Shown: positions 14,706-23,425, numbered from the stretch's first letter. The stretch: DNA of 24,742 nucleotides from Candidatus Saccharibacteria bacterium UBA1949 (GCA_002336735.1 DDER01000017.1:1-24742); one strand, 5' to 3'. Numbers and translations: made by a program. The notes: generated by a model from the sequence alone, not told the origin.

Positions 14706-15722
14706 ATGAATATATATGACGTTATCCAGTTAATGATGGCTGGAATTACACTTATCGGCGTTGGCTATCTTGTGATGCAGTTGCCGCGAACCAGTCTTGG
14801 TCGTAGGCGGAAATTAATTTTTGTTGACACATCAGTGTTGATTGATGGACGCATTGCGGCTATTGCACAGGCAGGCTTTGTGACCGACACACTGGCTATT
14901 CCGCGCAGTGTAATTGGCGAAATGCAGTACATGGCTGATCATGCTGATAGCGAAAAACGCACACGCGCTCGGCGCGGCCTAGATCTCGTAAGCGAGCTAC
15001 AAGGTCTTGATAAGTTAGATATTGTGATATTTCAGGATGGCAGCCATGCTCGTGAGGGTGTGGATGAGCGACTCCTGAAGCTTGCTAAGAAGCATTCTGG
15101 ACTATTGTGTACGATTGACTATAATCTTCAAAAAGTAGCTCTTGTCGAGGGGGTCCAAGTGTTGAATGTCAATGAACTTGCCCAACAGCTGCGCATGAGC
15201 TACTTGCCAGGCGAAACAGTATCCATAACACTTACTCAAAAAGGCCAGGATGCTCACCAGGCAGTCGGTCACCTAGCCGATGGTACTATGGTAGTAGTTG
15301 AGTATGCGCAGCGTGAAATAGGCAAAACCCACGAAGTCGAAATTATTCGTAGTTTACAGACAGCTGCTGGCCGTATGATGTTCGCAAAACTCAATAACTC
15401 TGGTCAAGACTCGTCGCCCCAGCGTGTGACATCACAAAAAACCATGACACACTCGACGCGATCAAGCGATACCGCAAAACTAACAAAAACTCATAGTAAA
15501 AAAACGCCAGTTGTCTCAAAAATCTCACGTTCATCGGCTGTGCCGGCTGTTTCGCCATCTCAGCCGACAGACGAGTCTCCGGCGGATAAAGCGCAGCAAG
15601 TTCGACGTCACCATAAGCGACCACGCTCACAGTCACCTCAAACCGCTCAGCGCACTACGAAGACCAGTCAGCGCCGTGATCGTGAAGCTGATTTTATTAA
15701 GCTGGTTGAGAAAAGTTCTTAG
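14706..15722 (+). CDS. PIN-TRAM domain protein, YacL-like
   Basis: This 338-aa protein begins with a single membrane segment (about 9-25). A PIN nuclease domain follows with the acidic residues D41 (FVDTSVLIDGRI), E72 (VIGEMQ), D120 and D138 (TIDYNL). A TRAM RNA-binding domain covers about 162-225 (YLPGETVSITLTQKGQDAHQAVGHLADGTMVVVE in outline). About 110 residues at the end are Ser/Thr/Lys/Gln-rich, basic and probably disordered. Firmicutes YacL has four membrane helices before the PIN domain, so this is a shortened anchor with an added tail. It follows radA by 14 nt behind AAGGAAG and ends the clpC operon, 10 nt from the convergent PBP stop. The RNA or DNA target is unknown. Confidence 0.9.
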   Translation: MNIYDVIQLMMAGITLIGVGYLVMQLPRTSLGRRRKLIFVDTSVLIDGRIAAIAQAGFVTDTLAIPRSVIGEMQYMADHADSEKRTRARRGLDLVSELQGLDKLDIVIFQDGSHAREGVDERLLKLAKKHSGLLCTIDYNLQKVALVEGVQVLNVNELAQQLRMSYLPGETVSITLTQKGQDAHQAVGHLADGTMVVVEYAQREIGKTHEVEIIRSLQTAAGRMMFAKLNNSGQDSSPQRVTSQKTMTHSTRSSDTAKLTKTHSKKTPVVSKISRSSAVPAVSPSQPTDESPADKAQQVRRHHKRPRSQSPQTAQRTTKTSQRRDREADFIKLVEKSS

Positions 15723-15732
15723 CGAGAACAGT

Positions 15733-18351
15733 CTACTCAGTGTAGGCTGCGCTATAGTACGCTTCATCGGTCAGTGTGACAGAAAGTCGAGCATCGTTTG
15801 GTCCTGCATAGGGATACTCCAACAGACCAGGTGTGCTAACGGGGCCGCTATAGATGACTTGATCGCCGGCGCGTACGGTGATGTCGCGCAGCGCAAACGT
15901 ACCAGGTGCAACGTCAACTCGTACCTTACCGGCGCGAATTTGAGCACTGCGCACGACTGGACGAGCATCATCACATTTATGGAGATCATCTTCTTTGGTG
16001 GCGTCGTAACCATCAGGCGCTGTGATCGCTTCAATACCAGAAGCAGGATCTTTATAGGAGAGAACATCTACCTCAATCTTGGCACTATCCGGAGTACAAG
16101 CGGTAATTTTTTTCTTAGAAGCACGATCAAATACTAATTTTGAGTTAGTCTGAGCTTTAGCTTTGTTATACCACGACGGAAATAGTTCACCGTTAATCCG
16201 TTGAATACCCTGTGGTTGAGTGAACCAATCGCCCGACTTCCATTTCCCCTCCGGGGCATACACGTCCTTGTGGGCATATTCCATGACTTGGCCAATGATC
16301 CTGGCAGGAATAGAAGAGTTGCCGTTTGAGAGAATACTTGTGTCAGAGTTACCCAGCCACACCCCCATAGTGAGTGCGCTGCTGTAGCTAAGATTCCATA
16401 GATCTTTTGGTTTGCCGTCTTTGTCAGATGTGCCAGTCTTGATCGCTGTTCTCACGCCTGGCACAACTAGACCGTATAGGTTACGTCCATAAAGCCCAGC
16501 TCGAGCATTATCATCACTGAGAATATCCGACAAAATATAGGCTGCTTGAGGATCGAGAACTTGTTTGCTATCTTCCTTGTACTTCTTAATAGTAGTGCCC
16601 TGACTATTTTTGACCTCTAGTATGCTTGCGGTGGGGCGATAGGTGCCCATTCGGGCAAGGCTCGAAAATGCGTTGACGTGATCAATCATCCGAGTGCCGC
16701 AGCCGCCAATGGCGCTCGATAGGCCAGCTTGAGCATCAGGCCCCTTTGTGCAGTACGATTTGTCGCCAAGTGCGCGAATCATCTCCCAGGTTGGCTCTTT
16801 GCCGGCGATATGCATCGCCTTGACGGCGGGTACGTTGCGCGATAGAGCTAATGCTTTGCGAAGATTGATACTGCCAAGAAATTTGCCATCAGCATTGCGC
16901 AGCGGGGCGCCATAGATCTTAGTCATTGATGAGTCATCGGCCAAAATTGAGCCGCTACCAAAGTTCTGTTTGCCTGGTCCTTGATCACTAAATAGCTGAG
17001 CGAAAACCATTGGTTTGATCGTAGAGCCGGGTTGAATATAGGCAATGGCGGCGTTGTCTTGACCAAATCCCTCATATCGGTAGTCGCGACTGCCTAGCAT
17101 AGCAACAATTTGCCCGGTTTGGTTGTCTTCGACAACACTTGCGCCATTGGTAAACCCAGCATAGGCAGGCGTGCTAGAGGCAAACATAGCATTCATTGAC
17201 TCTTCAAGTTTTTGTTGGATGCGTAAATCTAGCGATGTCTTAACTCGCAAGCCACCGCGACCGACCGTTGCCTTGCCAAGCTCTTGTGAAAGTTGTTGAC
17301 GCACATAGAGCACAAAATGCGGCGCCTTGATATCGCTCAGTTGGTCGGCTAATGGTTTGATGTTGTCTAAGATTGGGTACTTTTTTGCTTCATCAGCTTG
17401 CGTCTTAGATATATATTTCATCTCAAGCATGCTGTTGAGTACCTTGTGCTGTCGGGCAATTAATGACTCATGGCCTTTGATGTTATAGGGGTCATATAGA
17501 CCTGGCTGATTAGGGATAGCTGCAAGCAGTGCTGACTCAGCTAGGGTAAGATTCTTAGCTGACTTGCCGAAATAAGTTTGAGCGGCAGATTCTACGCCAT
17601 TACGTCGACCGCCATAGGGTGATTCGTTGAGATAGAGATCCAAAATTTGATCTTTGCGATACATGCGCTCCACCTCAATGGCAAGGATCATCTCTTTGAT
17701 CTTACGGGGGACGCCGCCGAAACTACGATCTTGAGTTTCTTCGGGTGGAAAAAACACTTGCTTAACCAGTTGCTGGGTCAAGGTAGAGCCGCCTTGGGTA
17801 GAGTTGCCCTGTGCATTGGATAGCACTGAGCGAGTAAGTCCGCTAAGACTAATACCGTTATGCTTTTCAAAGTCGCGATCCTCAATAGCAATGGTGGCTT
17901 TTTTCATAGTATCGGCAATTTCTTTGCCGTCGACAACAAGCTTATAATCGCCTTCTCCCTTGTCTTCCCAAAGCAGCTGATCGTTGCGATCGTAGTATTT
18001 CGTGACAGTCGTCTGAACGCGCTGAGCAAGTGTGCCTGGTCGAATTGCGTCAAGATCCTTGCGGTAGTACAGGAAAAGTCCGCCAATAAGAAGTATAACT
18101 GTCAGGACACCAATGCCAATGATTTTGAGGGCCATGATGCCGCCTTGTTTGCTCAGCCAGTAGCGAGTAACACGTTGCGGATGAAGACGATAGAGGATGC
18201 GTTTTATAGGATGTTTTGGTAGAGTGGCGAGATACTCGGCCTTGCGACGTGCTGATAGATCTTTATTGGCACGACGATTTTTCGCTAAATTAGTATACAC
18301 ACTCATTCTCTGTGCTTTTTTCTTGCTTTTTCCAGTGGTAATTTTTCCCAT
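15733..18351 (-). CDS. Class A penicillin-binding protein (glycosyltransferase/transpeptidase)
   Basis: This 872-aa bifunctional enzyme polymerises and cross-links peptidoglycan. A long basic cytoplasmic N-terminus (1-72, many Lys/Arg) precedes one membrane helix (about 74-96). The GT51 domain has IAIEDRDFEKHNGI with catalytic E157, then QGGSTLTQQ (186-194), ERMYRKDQILDLYLN and ALLAAIPNQP. The transpeptidase domain has the nucleophile S443 in GSTIK, the SRN triad of motif two in ALSRNVPAV, and KTGTS. About 110 C-terminal residues form a beta-rich, Cys-containing extension outside the cell. TATAAT (18371-18366) with an extended TG motif lies 14 nt upstream; there is no Shine-Dalgarno sequence. 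It is convergent with the PIN-TRAM gene and divergent from tyrS. This shows a wall-making organism. Confidence 0.95.
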   Translation of the reverse strand: MGKITTGKSKKKAQRMSVYTNLAKNRRANKDLSARRKAEYLATLPKHPIKRILYRLHPQRVTRYWLSKQGGIMALKIIGIGVLTVILLIGGLFLYYRKDLDAIRPGTLAQRVQTTVTKYYDRNDQLLWEDKGEGDYKLVVDGKEIADTMKKATIAIEDRDFEKHNGISLSGLTRSVLSNAQGNSTQGGSTLTQQLVKQVFFPPEETQDRSFGGVPRKIKEMILAIEVERMYRKDQILDLYLNESPYGGRRNGVESAAQTYFGKSAKNLTLAESALLAAIPNQPGLYDPYNIKGHESLIARQHKVLNSMLEMKYISKTQADEAKKYPILDNIKPLADQLSDIKAPHFVLYVRQQLSQELGKATVGRGGLRVKTSLDLRIQQKLEESMNAMFASSTPAYAGFTNGASVVEDNQTGQIVAMLGSRDYRYEGFGQDNAAIAYIQPGSTIKPMVFAQLFSDQGPGKQNFGSGSILADDSSMTKIYGAPLRNADGKFLGSINLRKALALSRNVPAVKAMHIAGKEPTWEMIRALGDKSYCTKGPDAQAGLSSAIGGCGTRMIDHVNAFSSLARMGTYRPTASILEVKNSQGTTIKKYKEDSKQVLDPQAAYILSDILSDDNARAGLYGRNLYGLVVPGVRTAIKTGTSDKDGKPKDLWNLSYSSALTMGVWLGNSDTSILSNGNSSIPARIIGQVMEYAHKDVYAPEGKWKSGDWFTQPQGIQRINGELFPSWYNKAKAQTNSKLVFDRASKKKITACTPDSAKIEVDVLSYKDPASGIEAITAPDGYDATKEDDLHKCDDARPVVRSAQIRAGKVRVDVAPGTFALRDITVRAGDQVIYSGPVSTPGLLEYPYAGPNDARLSVTLTDEAYYSAAYTE

Positions 18352-18365
18352 AAGTGATAGTTATG

Positions 18366-18374
18366 ATTATAGCA
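18366..18374 (-). promoter_or_regulatory. Extended -10 promoter of the PBP gene
   Basis: On the minus strand TGC precedes TATAAT (18371-18366), the extended -10 form. The start would lie near 18359, leaving a leader of only about 8 nt before the ATG at 18351. No good -35 is present. Confidence 0.55.
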
Positions 18375-18402
18375 CCACAATGCTGACTACGGCTAGTATT
18401 TG

Positions 18403-18431
18403 TTTACACTCTGGGAGCAACAAGCTACAAT
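18403..18431 (+). promoter_or_regulatory. Promoter of tyrS
   Basis: TTTACA (18403-18408), a 17-nt gap and TACAAT (18426-18431) predict a start near 18438. The remaining leader of about 26 nt has AAGGAG (18451-18456) 7 nt before the GTG start. It is too short for a T-box, so no tRNA-sensing leader is expected. Confidence 0.75.
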
Positions 18432-18463
18432 GATATAAGAAGTAGCTACCAAGGAGAATAACT

Positions 18464-19678
18464 GTGACACTATCTGAAGAACTATCATGGCGGGGCTTTG
18501 TTAATCAAACAACTTATGGACAGTTGAGTGATATTGATCATGAGCCGATCACCTTTTACTGGGGTGTTGATCCGAGCGCGAGTAGTATGACTATTGGCAA
18601 CTTAGCGATTGCTATGATGGTGCGGCATTTTCTCGATTATGGGCACAAGGCAGTGCTATTGGTTGGTGGTGCCACTGGTATGATCGGTGACCCGGACGGC
18701 AAAAAGCAAGAGCGCGACCTGCTAACCCCAGAAAAACTAGTCGCCAACAAAAAAGGTATCGCGAGCCAGTACAAGACGATCTTCGCTGACAAGCAATTCG
18801 AACTTGTCGATAATTACGAATGGTTTCAATCTATTAATTATCTTGATTTTTTGCGTGACATTGGTAAGCACGTCTCGATGACTCAAATGCTCAGTCGAGA
18901 TTTTGTGCAGTCGCGCATTGGCGAAGGCGGTGATGGTATTAGCTACGCTGAGTTCAGCTACAGCTTAATACAGGGATACGACTTTTTACATCTGTATCGC
19001 AACCATGGCGTTACTCTACAGCTGGCCGGAGCTGACCAATGGGGCAACAGCATTTCTGGCGTACATCTGGTGCGTAAGCTGGAGGCAGCAGAGGCTCATG
19101 TCTGGACGGCACCGCTGATCGTCAACAAAGCTACGGGTATGAAGTTTGGCAAGTCCGAAGGCGGCGCGATTTGGCTCGATGAGAGCTTGACGAGCCCCTA
19201 TCAGTACTACCAATTTTGGCTGAATGTTGACGACCAGTCGGGCGAGGACCTCATAAAAATCTACACTTTGCTCGATAAGTCGACAATTGAAGATATTATT
19301 GCCGAGCACCGTGTTAACCCCGGCGCGCGTCTATTACAAAAAACACTAGCCCGCGAAGCGACTAGTTTGATACATGGCGTTGATCGTTGTCATGCGGTTG
19401 AGCGCGTCACGACTGTACTGTTTGGTGGGGAGCCAATAGATAGCTTAAATACTAGTCAGATAGAGATTCTGGCGCAGGAGATATCTACCCAGCCACTCAA
19501 CCAATCGTTGCAAAACTCCCTTGTGGCAGCGGGCGCAGCAGCTAGTCAGTCGGATGCTCGGCGGCTGATTGCTGGAGGGGCGATTTCGGTCAATCATGCC
19601 AAAGTTACCGAGAATATTGTCATTGAAAAGACTGCATTGATCAAAAAAGGGAAGAATACTTATATTTTAGTACGCTAG
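18464..19678 (+). CDS. tyrS: Tyrosyl-tRNA synthetase
   Basis: This class I synthetase charges tRNA-Tyr. The 404-aa protein has the Rossmann catalytic domain with GVDPSASSMTIGNL near the N-terminus, the tyrosine-pocket blocks YSLIQGYDFLHL and LAGADQWGNSISG, and KFGKS (227-231) followed by EGGAIWLD in place of KMSKS. It ends in an S4 RNA-binding domain (about 340-404, QSDARRLIAGGAISVNH). The HIGH signature is T43-I-G-N46, so both histidines are replaced; the second position varies in known TyrRS but loss of the first is unusual. The GTG start is supported by AAGGAG at 7 nt and the promoter upstream. All other landmarks are intact, so the enzyme is probably active. Not part of an obvious operon, though the HAD gene follows closely. 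Confidence 0.95.
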   Translation: MTLSEELSWRGFVNQTTYGQLSDIDHEPITFYWGVDPSASSMTIGNLAIAMMVRHFLDYGHKAVLLVGGATGMIGDPDGKKQERDLLTPEKLVANKKGIASQYKTIFADKQFELVDNYEWFQSINYLDFLRDIGKHVSMTQMLSRDFVQSRIGEGGDGISYAEFSYSLIQGYDFLHLYRNHGVTLQLAGADQWGNSISGVHLVRKLEAAEAHVWTAPLIVNKATGMKFGKSEGGAIWLDESLTSPYQYYQFWLNVDDQSGEDLIKIYTLLDKSTIEDIIAEHRVNPGARLLQKTLAREATSLIHGVDRCHAVERVTTVLFGGEPIDSLNTSQIEILAQEISTQPLNQSLQNSLVAAGAAASQSDARRLIAGGAISVNHAKVTENIVIEKTALIKKGKNTYILVR

Positions 19679-19693
19679 ACGCTACATCTAGTG

Positions 19694-19699
19694 TATATT
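19694..19699 (+). promoter_or_regulatory. -10 element before the first HAD gene
   Basis: TATATT ends 6 nt before the ATG at 19706 and lies just after the tyrS stop. No Shine-Dalgarno sequence is present, so either the mRNA is leaderless or the gene is read through from tyrS. Confidence 0.45.
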
Positions 19700-19705
19700 G
19701 TAAAC

Positions 19706-20485
19706 ATGAGCAAAAAACTCATAGCGTTTGGCCTCAATGGTACGCTGAGCGTTTCTAGAGAGCCAGTGCCCGAGCAGATGACTAAGCTTATCGTGCGACT
19801 TGCTGCTACGTATGATATCTGTATTATTACTGGTGAAACTTTTAGTCAATGTGAACAGAGGCTGCTTGCGAGATTGCGTATGAACGCGCGCGCCAAGCAG
19901 CGTGTTCATATTTTGTCGACATATGGTACATGTTACCACAAATACGACAGCACACAACGCAAGTGGATACGGTGTTATGCTGAGGATCTAACGAGTGACC
20001 AAAAACGACATATTGTCGGAGTTATTATTGCGTGCGCCAAAGAACTTGGTCTATGGTCACCTCGACCTTACGGGGCCAGTATTGACGATAGGTATAGTCA
20101 GATTACCTATTCAGCCTTAGGGCAGGATGCGCCGATCCAGAAAAAATATTTATGGGCTGAGCGTCACGGTGCCGCTCGTAAGGTATTGCGACGCAGGGTA
20201 GCTGCTCGGCTCGCTGGCTATGAGGTTCGTCTAGGTGGGACGACCAGCCTCGATGTGATGCGAAGCGGTGTCAATAAGCTCTATGGCATGAAGTTATTCC
20301 TGGGTCATTCTCGGCTGCGAGCGAAGGATATCATCTATATTAGCTCTCGACTTGGCCGTGGTGATAGCGACTATGATCTTCGGGAGCTCGATATGTCATT
20401 TGTAGAAGTTGGGGGTTATCAAGACACTGCCTATGTGCTCGAAGGTATTTTGAGTGTAGGTACGCAGCAAGATAAGCTACAATAG
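19706..20485 (+). CDS. HAD-IIB-like protein lacking catalytic residues (probable pseudoenzyme)
   Basis: This 259-aa protein is a clear paralogue of the next gene: same length, and shared blocks KKLIAF, LTSDQK/LTIDQK, AKELGLW, QITYSALGQDA, EVRLGGTTSLDV and GVNKLYG. The HAD motif I that holds the nucleophile (DxDNT) reads FGLNGT, with G9 and N11 at the two aspartate positions. The acidic motif IV (GDxxxxxxND) reads SSRLGRGDSDY, losing the GD pair. Motif III Lys (K191) remains. Phosphatase or mutase activity by the usual HAD route is therefore not expected. ATG 19706 is chosen because MSKKLIAF aligns with the paralogue and a -10 element occupies the upstream bases. It may bind a sugar phosphate or regulate its partner; that is inference. 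The sequence is intact, not a decayed pseudogene. Confidence 0.85.
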   Translation: MSKKLIAFGLNGTLSVSREPVPEQMTKLIVRLAATYDICIITGETFSQCEQRLLARLRMNARAKQRVHILSTYGTCYHKYDSTQRKWIRCYAEDLTSDQKRHIVGVIIACAKELGLWSPRPYGASIDDRYSQITYSALGQDAPIQKKYLWAERHGAARKVLRRRVAARLAGYEVRLGGTTSLDVMRSGVNKLYGMKLFLGHSRLRAKDIIYISSRLGRGDSDYDLRELDMSFVEVGGYQDTAYVLEGILSVGTQQDKLQ

Positions 20486-20519
20486 ATGAATAAACAATTA
20501 TCTCAAAGAGGGGGAAAGC

Positions 20520-21296
20520 ATGAAAAAATTGATAGCATTTGACCTCGATAATACATTAGCGGAGTCAAAATCTCCAATACCAGATGTGATGAGTAACGGG
20601 TTGAGGCGATTACTTGAAAAATACGATGTTTGTATTATCTCCGGCGGTAGTTTTGTGCAGTTTGAAAAGCAAGTTATTAGTCGGTTGGATGTATCGGTTG
20701 AGTTGCTGGCAAAGCTTCATATCATGCCGACTTGTGGTACGAGATACTATCGTTTTGATGTAATCGACAAATATTGGAGAATGATTTACCACAACGATCT
20801 CACTATTGATCAGAAACAGCGTATTCGCAAAGCTATTGAGGATGGAGCCAAGCAGCTTGGCCTATGGGAGGAGAATCCGTATGGCGATATCATCGAGGAT
20901 CGCGAGTCTCAGATGACGTATTCTGCGCTTGGGCAAGATATCGGTGAACAATTGGGCGAAGAGGGTATCAAGCGTAAGTACGAGTGGGATCCCAGCAAAA
21001 AAAAGCGTAACATGCTTCGCGATCTCATTGCACCTATGCTGGACGATGTTGAGGTTCGTGTTGGTGGCATCACTAGTCTTGACGTGACGCTGCCAGGTGT
21101 CGACAAGGCTTACGGTATTACGAAGCTTATCGAAGAGCTTGGTATCTCAAAGGAGGAGATCCTATTTGTCGGTGATATGCTTCAAGAAGATGGCAATGAC
21201 TATCCTGTCAAAGCTATGGGTGTTGCGACAATCGAAGTGCGTAATTATAACGATACACCCTTTGTGATAGAGGGTATACTTGGTGTCACGACGTAA
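20520..21296 (+). CDS. HAD-IIB family phosphatase/phosphomannomutase-like protein
   Basis: This 258-aa protein has all HAD landmarks: motif I FDLDNTLAES with nucleophile D8 and acid/base D10, motif II IISGGS, motif III Lys in GVDKAYG (K196), and motif IV FVGDMLQEDGNDYP (D219, N226, D227). The cap region with SQMTYSALGQD and the block VGGITSLDV resemble the HAD-IIB group that includes eukaryotic-type phosphomannomutase and sucrose-phosphate phosphatase. The substrate is probably a sugar phosphate, but cannot be named. AGAGGGGG lies just before the ATG. It follows its degenerate paralogue by 34 nt, so the two are probably co-transcribed. They could form a heterodimer. Confidence 0.88.
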   Translation: MKKLIAFDLDNTLAESKSPIPDVMSNGLRRLLEKYDVCIISGGSFVQFEKQVISRLDVSVELLAKLHIMPTCGTRYYRFDVIDKYWRMIYHNDLTIDQKQRIRKAIEDGAKQLGLWEENPYGDIIEDRESQMTYSALGQDIGEQLGEEGIKRKYEWDPSKKKRNMLRDLIAPMLDDVEVRVGGITSLDVTLPGVDKAYGITKLIEELGISKEEILFVGDMLQEDGNDYPVKAMGVATIEVRNYNDTPFVIEGILGVTT

Positions 21297-21308
21297 CTTT
21301 GCTACGAT
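21280..21308 (+). promoter_or_regulatory. Promoter of recG, predicted leaderless start
   Basis: TTGGTG (21280-21285), a 17-nt gap and TACGAT (21303-21308) end 7 nt before the GTG start at 21316. The -35 lies inside the end of the preceding HAD gene. No Shine-Dalgarno sequence is visible. Confidence 0.55.
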
Positions 21309-21315
21309 TTAAAAT

Positions 21316-23346
21316 GTGAGATTATCTAACAGCCTCGAATCAATCAAAGGAATAGGCCCCAAAGCAACAGCACAGTTCCATGCAGCTGGGCTGAGGACAG
21401 TCGATGATTTGATCAACTTTTTGCCTCGTCGGCACGAAGACTATACCAATGTTGTTGCGATCGATGATATCAGCCCTGGTAAAAAAACAATTCGTGCTAC
21501 CTGCGAATCAATCTCTACGCGTGTTGTGCGACGTGGTTTGCGCGTGACAACAGCCACCCTGGCAGATGCTACCGGCAGGTTGCGGGCGGTGTGGTTTAAT
21601 CAGCCATATCGCGCTTCGCAACTGAGCGGCGGCGAAGAATTTTTTTTCTCTGGTGAGTTTGAGTTTCGTGGTGGACGGTACCAGCTGACAAATCCCAGCG
21701 CAGAGTGTGTCAGTGATATGCCGATACAGACCGATCGACTGCTGCCCATCTATCGGGTGGTCAAGGGCCTAAAGAACCAGCTCGTGCGTAAGGCGCTGAT
21801 GGAACTGAAGCCATTTATTACGATGCTGGATGAGACGTTGCCGCAGAGCATTGTCCAGCATGAGCAGCTGCTCGGTCGTGCCGAGGCGATCAATGCGATG
21901 CATTTTCCACAAATGCTCAGTGATGTTACGCAAGCACGTGAGCGCCTAGCCTACGAAGAATTATTTCAGCTTCTGCTGGCTAGTCAGCTTAATCGTCAGG
22001 CCAATGCTCGTCTGCGCGGGTACCATATTCCTTTTGAGCAGGCGACGATAAAACGGTTTGTGTCGAGTTTGCCATTTGACTTGACTGGCGCTCAGCGTCG
22101 CGCAGCATGGGATATTTTGCAAGATTTTGAGCGAGCTATACCGATGAATCGACTACTCCAGGGTGATGTCGGTTCAGGCAAGACGGTAGTGGCAGGTCTT
22201 GCAGCGCTCCAAGTCGTCAGCCATGGATATCAGGCTGCCGTCATGGCTCCAACTGAGCTATTGGCGAGTCAGCACGCCGAGACACTGACGCAAATGCTGC
22301 GGCCATTTGGTATTACGGTTGTTCTTGCAACGGGCAGCGTCAAGGGTCGTGCGCGCACTAAGCTATATCAGACAATTGCCAGCGGTGATGCACAAGTGAT
22401 TGTTGGCACTCATGCGTTGATTCAGCAGCAGGTGACATTTCATAAGCTTGGTTTTGTTGCTATTGATGAGCAGCATCGATTTGGCGTCGAGCAGCGCCAA
22501 AAACTACTCGCAAAAGGCGACATGTTACCACATTTACTAGCGATGACCGCAACACCGATTCCACGCAGTCTTGCATTGACTGTTTACGGTGAGCTTGATG
22601 TCAGTGTCGTTGACGAATTGCCGGCTGGGCGCCAGCCTATTATTACAAAAATAATTTCACCTAATTCGACGGCCGCTATCTATCAAGAGATTGATCAGCA
22701 CATTAGCCAGGGTCGACAGGTATATGTTGTGTGCGGTCTGATTGATGACGACCCAACAACTGAGGTCAAAAGCGTACAAGCCGAGTATCGTCGGTTAAAG
22801 ACGACCATTTTCAGTCATTGTTCTATTGGTTTATTGCATGGCAAGCTCAAACCGGATGAAAAAGATGCGATCATGAGCCAATTTAAATCTCGAGCTTTTA
22901 ATATATTGGTCAGCACGACAGTTATTGAAGTTGGAGTTGATGTTCCCAATGCCACAATCATGATGATTGAAAACGCTGATCGATTTGGCCTGAGTCAGCT
23001 TCACCAGCTGCGCGGAAGAGTTGGTCGAGGAGAGTATCAAAGCTATTGCTATCTGATGATGAGCGATAGTGCCAAGCCCTCACAGCGCTTGCGAGAACTT
23101 GAAAAATCTCAAGACGGGTTCTATTTGGCTGAAGTTGATCTGCGCTTGCGGGGACCAGGGGAAATTTATGGACGCTCGCAGCACGGCACGTTCAATCTGC
23201 AAATTGCCACCTTTGGTGACGCCAAACTGATTGCTCGAGCGCAAAATGCAGCAAAGTTATTTGTCAATAGCGGCCAGGCATTGACTGATTATCCGACACT
23301 TCAGGCCAAAGTTGCGCATTATCAGCGCCTGACAACCTTGAACTGA
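21316..23346 (+). CDS. recG: ATP-dependent DNA helicase RecG
   Basis: RecG rewinds stalled forks and branched DNA. The 676-aa protein has an N-terminal wedge/OB part (about 1-230), beginning with the helix-hairpin-helix-like ESIKGIGPKATAQF and containing LRAVWFNQPY. The helicase core has Walker A GDVGSGKT (near 281-288), DEQH (384-387, motif II), MTATPIPRSLALT (motif III), VSTTVIEVGVDVPNAT and QLRGRVGRG (motif VI). The C-terminal FGDAKLIARA block is typical. The start is GTG, since the overlapping ATG at 21314 runs directly into TGA; the next residues MRLSNSLESIKGIG match the family start. Length is normal. Confidence 0.97.
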   Translation: MRLSNSLESIKGIGPKATAQFHAAGLRTVDDLINFLPRRHEDYTNVVAIDDISPGKKTIRATCESISTRVVRRGLRVTTATLADATGRLRAVWFNQPYRASQLSGGEEFFFSGEFEFRGGRYQLTNPSAECVSDMPIQTDRLLPIYRVVKGLKNQLVRKALMELKPFITMLDETLPQSIVQHEQLLGRAEAINAMHFPQMLSDVTQARERLAYEELFQLLLASQLNRQANARLRGYHIPFEQATIKRFVSSLPFDLTGAQRRAAWDILQDFERAIPMNRLLQGDVGSGKTVVAGLAALQVVSHGYQAAVMAPTELLASQHAETLTQMLRPFGITVVLATGSVKGRARTKLYQTIASGDAQVIVGTHALIQQQVTFHKLGFVAIDEQHRFGVEQRQKLLAKGDMLPHLLAMTATPIPRSLALTVYGELDVSVVDELPAGRQPIITKIISPNSTAAIYQEIDQHISQGRQVYVVCGLIDDDPTTEVKSVQAEYRRLKTTIFSHCSIGLLHGKLKPDEKDAIMSQFKSRAFNILVSTTVIEVGVDVPNATIMMIENADRFGLSQLHQLRGRVGRGEYQSYCYLMMSDSAKPSQRLRELEKSQDGFYLAEVDLRLRGPGEIYGRSQHGTFNLQIATFGDAKLIARAQNAAKLFVNSGQALTDYPTLQAKVAHYQRLTTLN

Positions 23347-23419
23347 TGAGTAAGTAACTAGCATATTTTATACCGATATTTTACCTATGTGTCAATAGAC
23401 AAACGACTGACAGATCTGC

Positions 23420-23425
23420 TATCAT
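23420..23425 (+). promoter_or_regulatory. -10 element before the PLC-like gene
   Basis: TATCAT ends 7 nt before the ATG at 23433. TAGACA (23396-23401) lies 18 nt upstream. The AGG just before the ATG is too close to act as a Shine-Dalgarno sequence, so a leaderless mRNA is likely. The rest of the 86-nt gap after recG shows nothing. Confidence 0.5.

Noticed and set aside
15511..16137. 208-codon open frame on the plus strand over the PIN-TRAM and PBP gene ends
   Set aside because: It runs out of frame through two well-supported genes and has no recognisable domain.
19706..20485. First HAD gene as a pseudogene
   Set aside because: The frame is intact at full length with fold landmarks conserved; only catalytic residues are changed, which fits a pseudoenzyme better.
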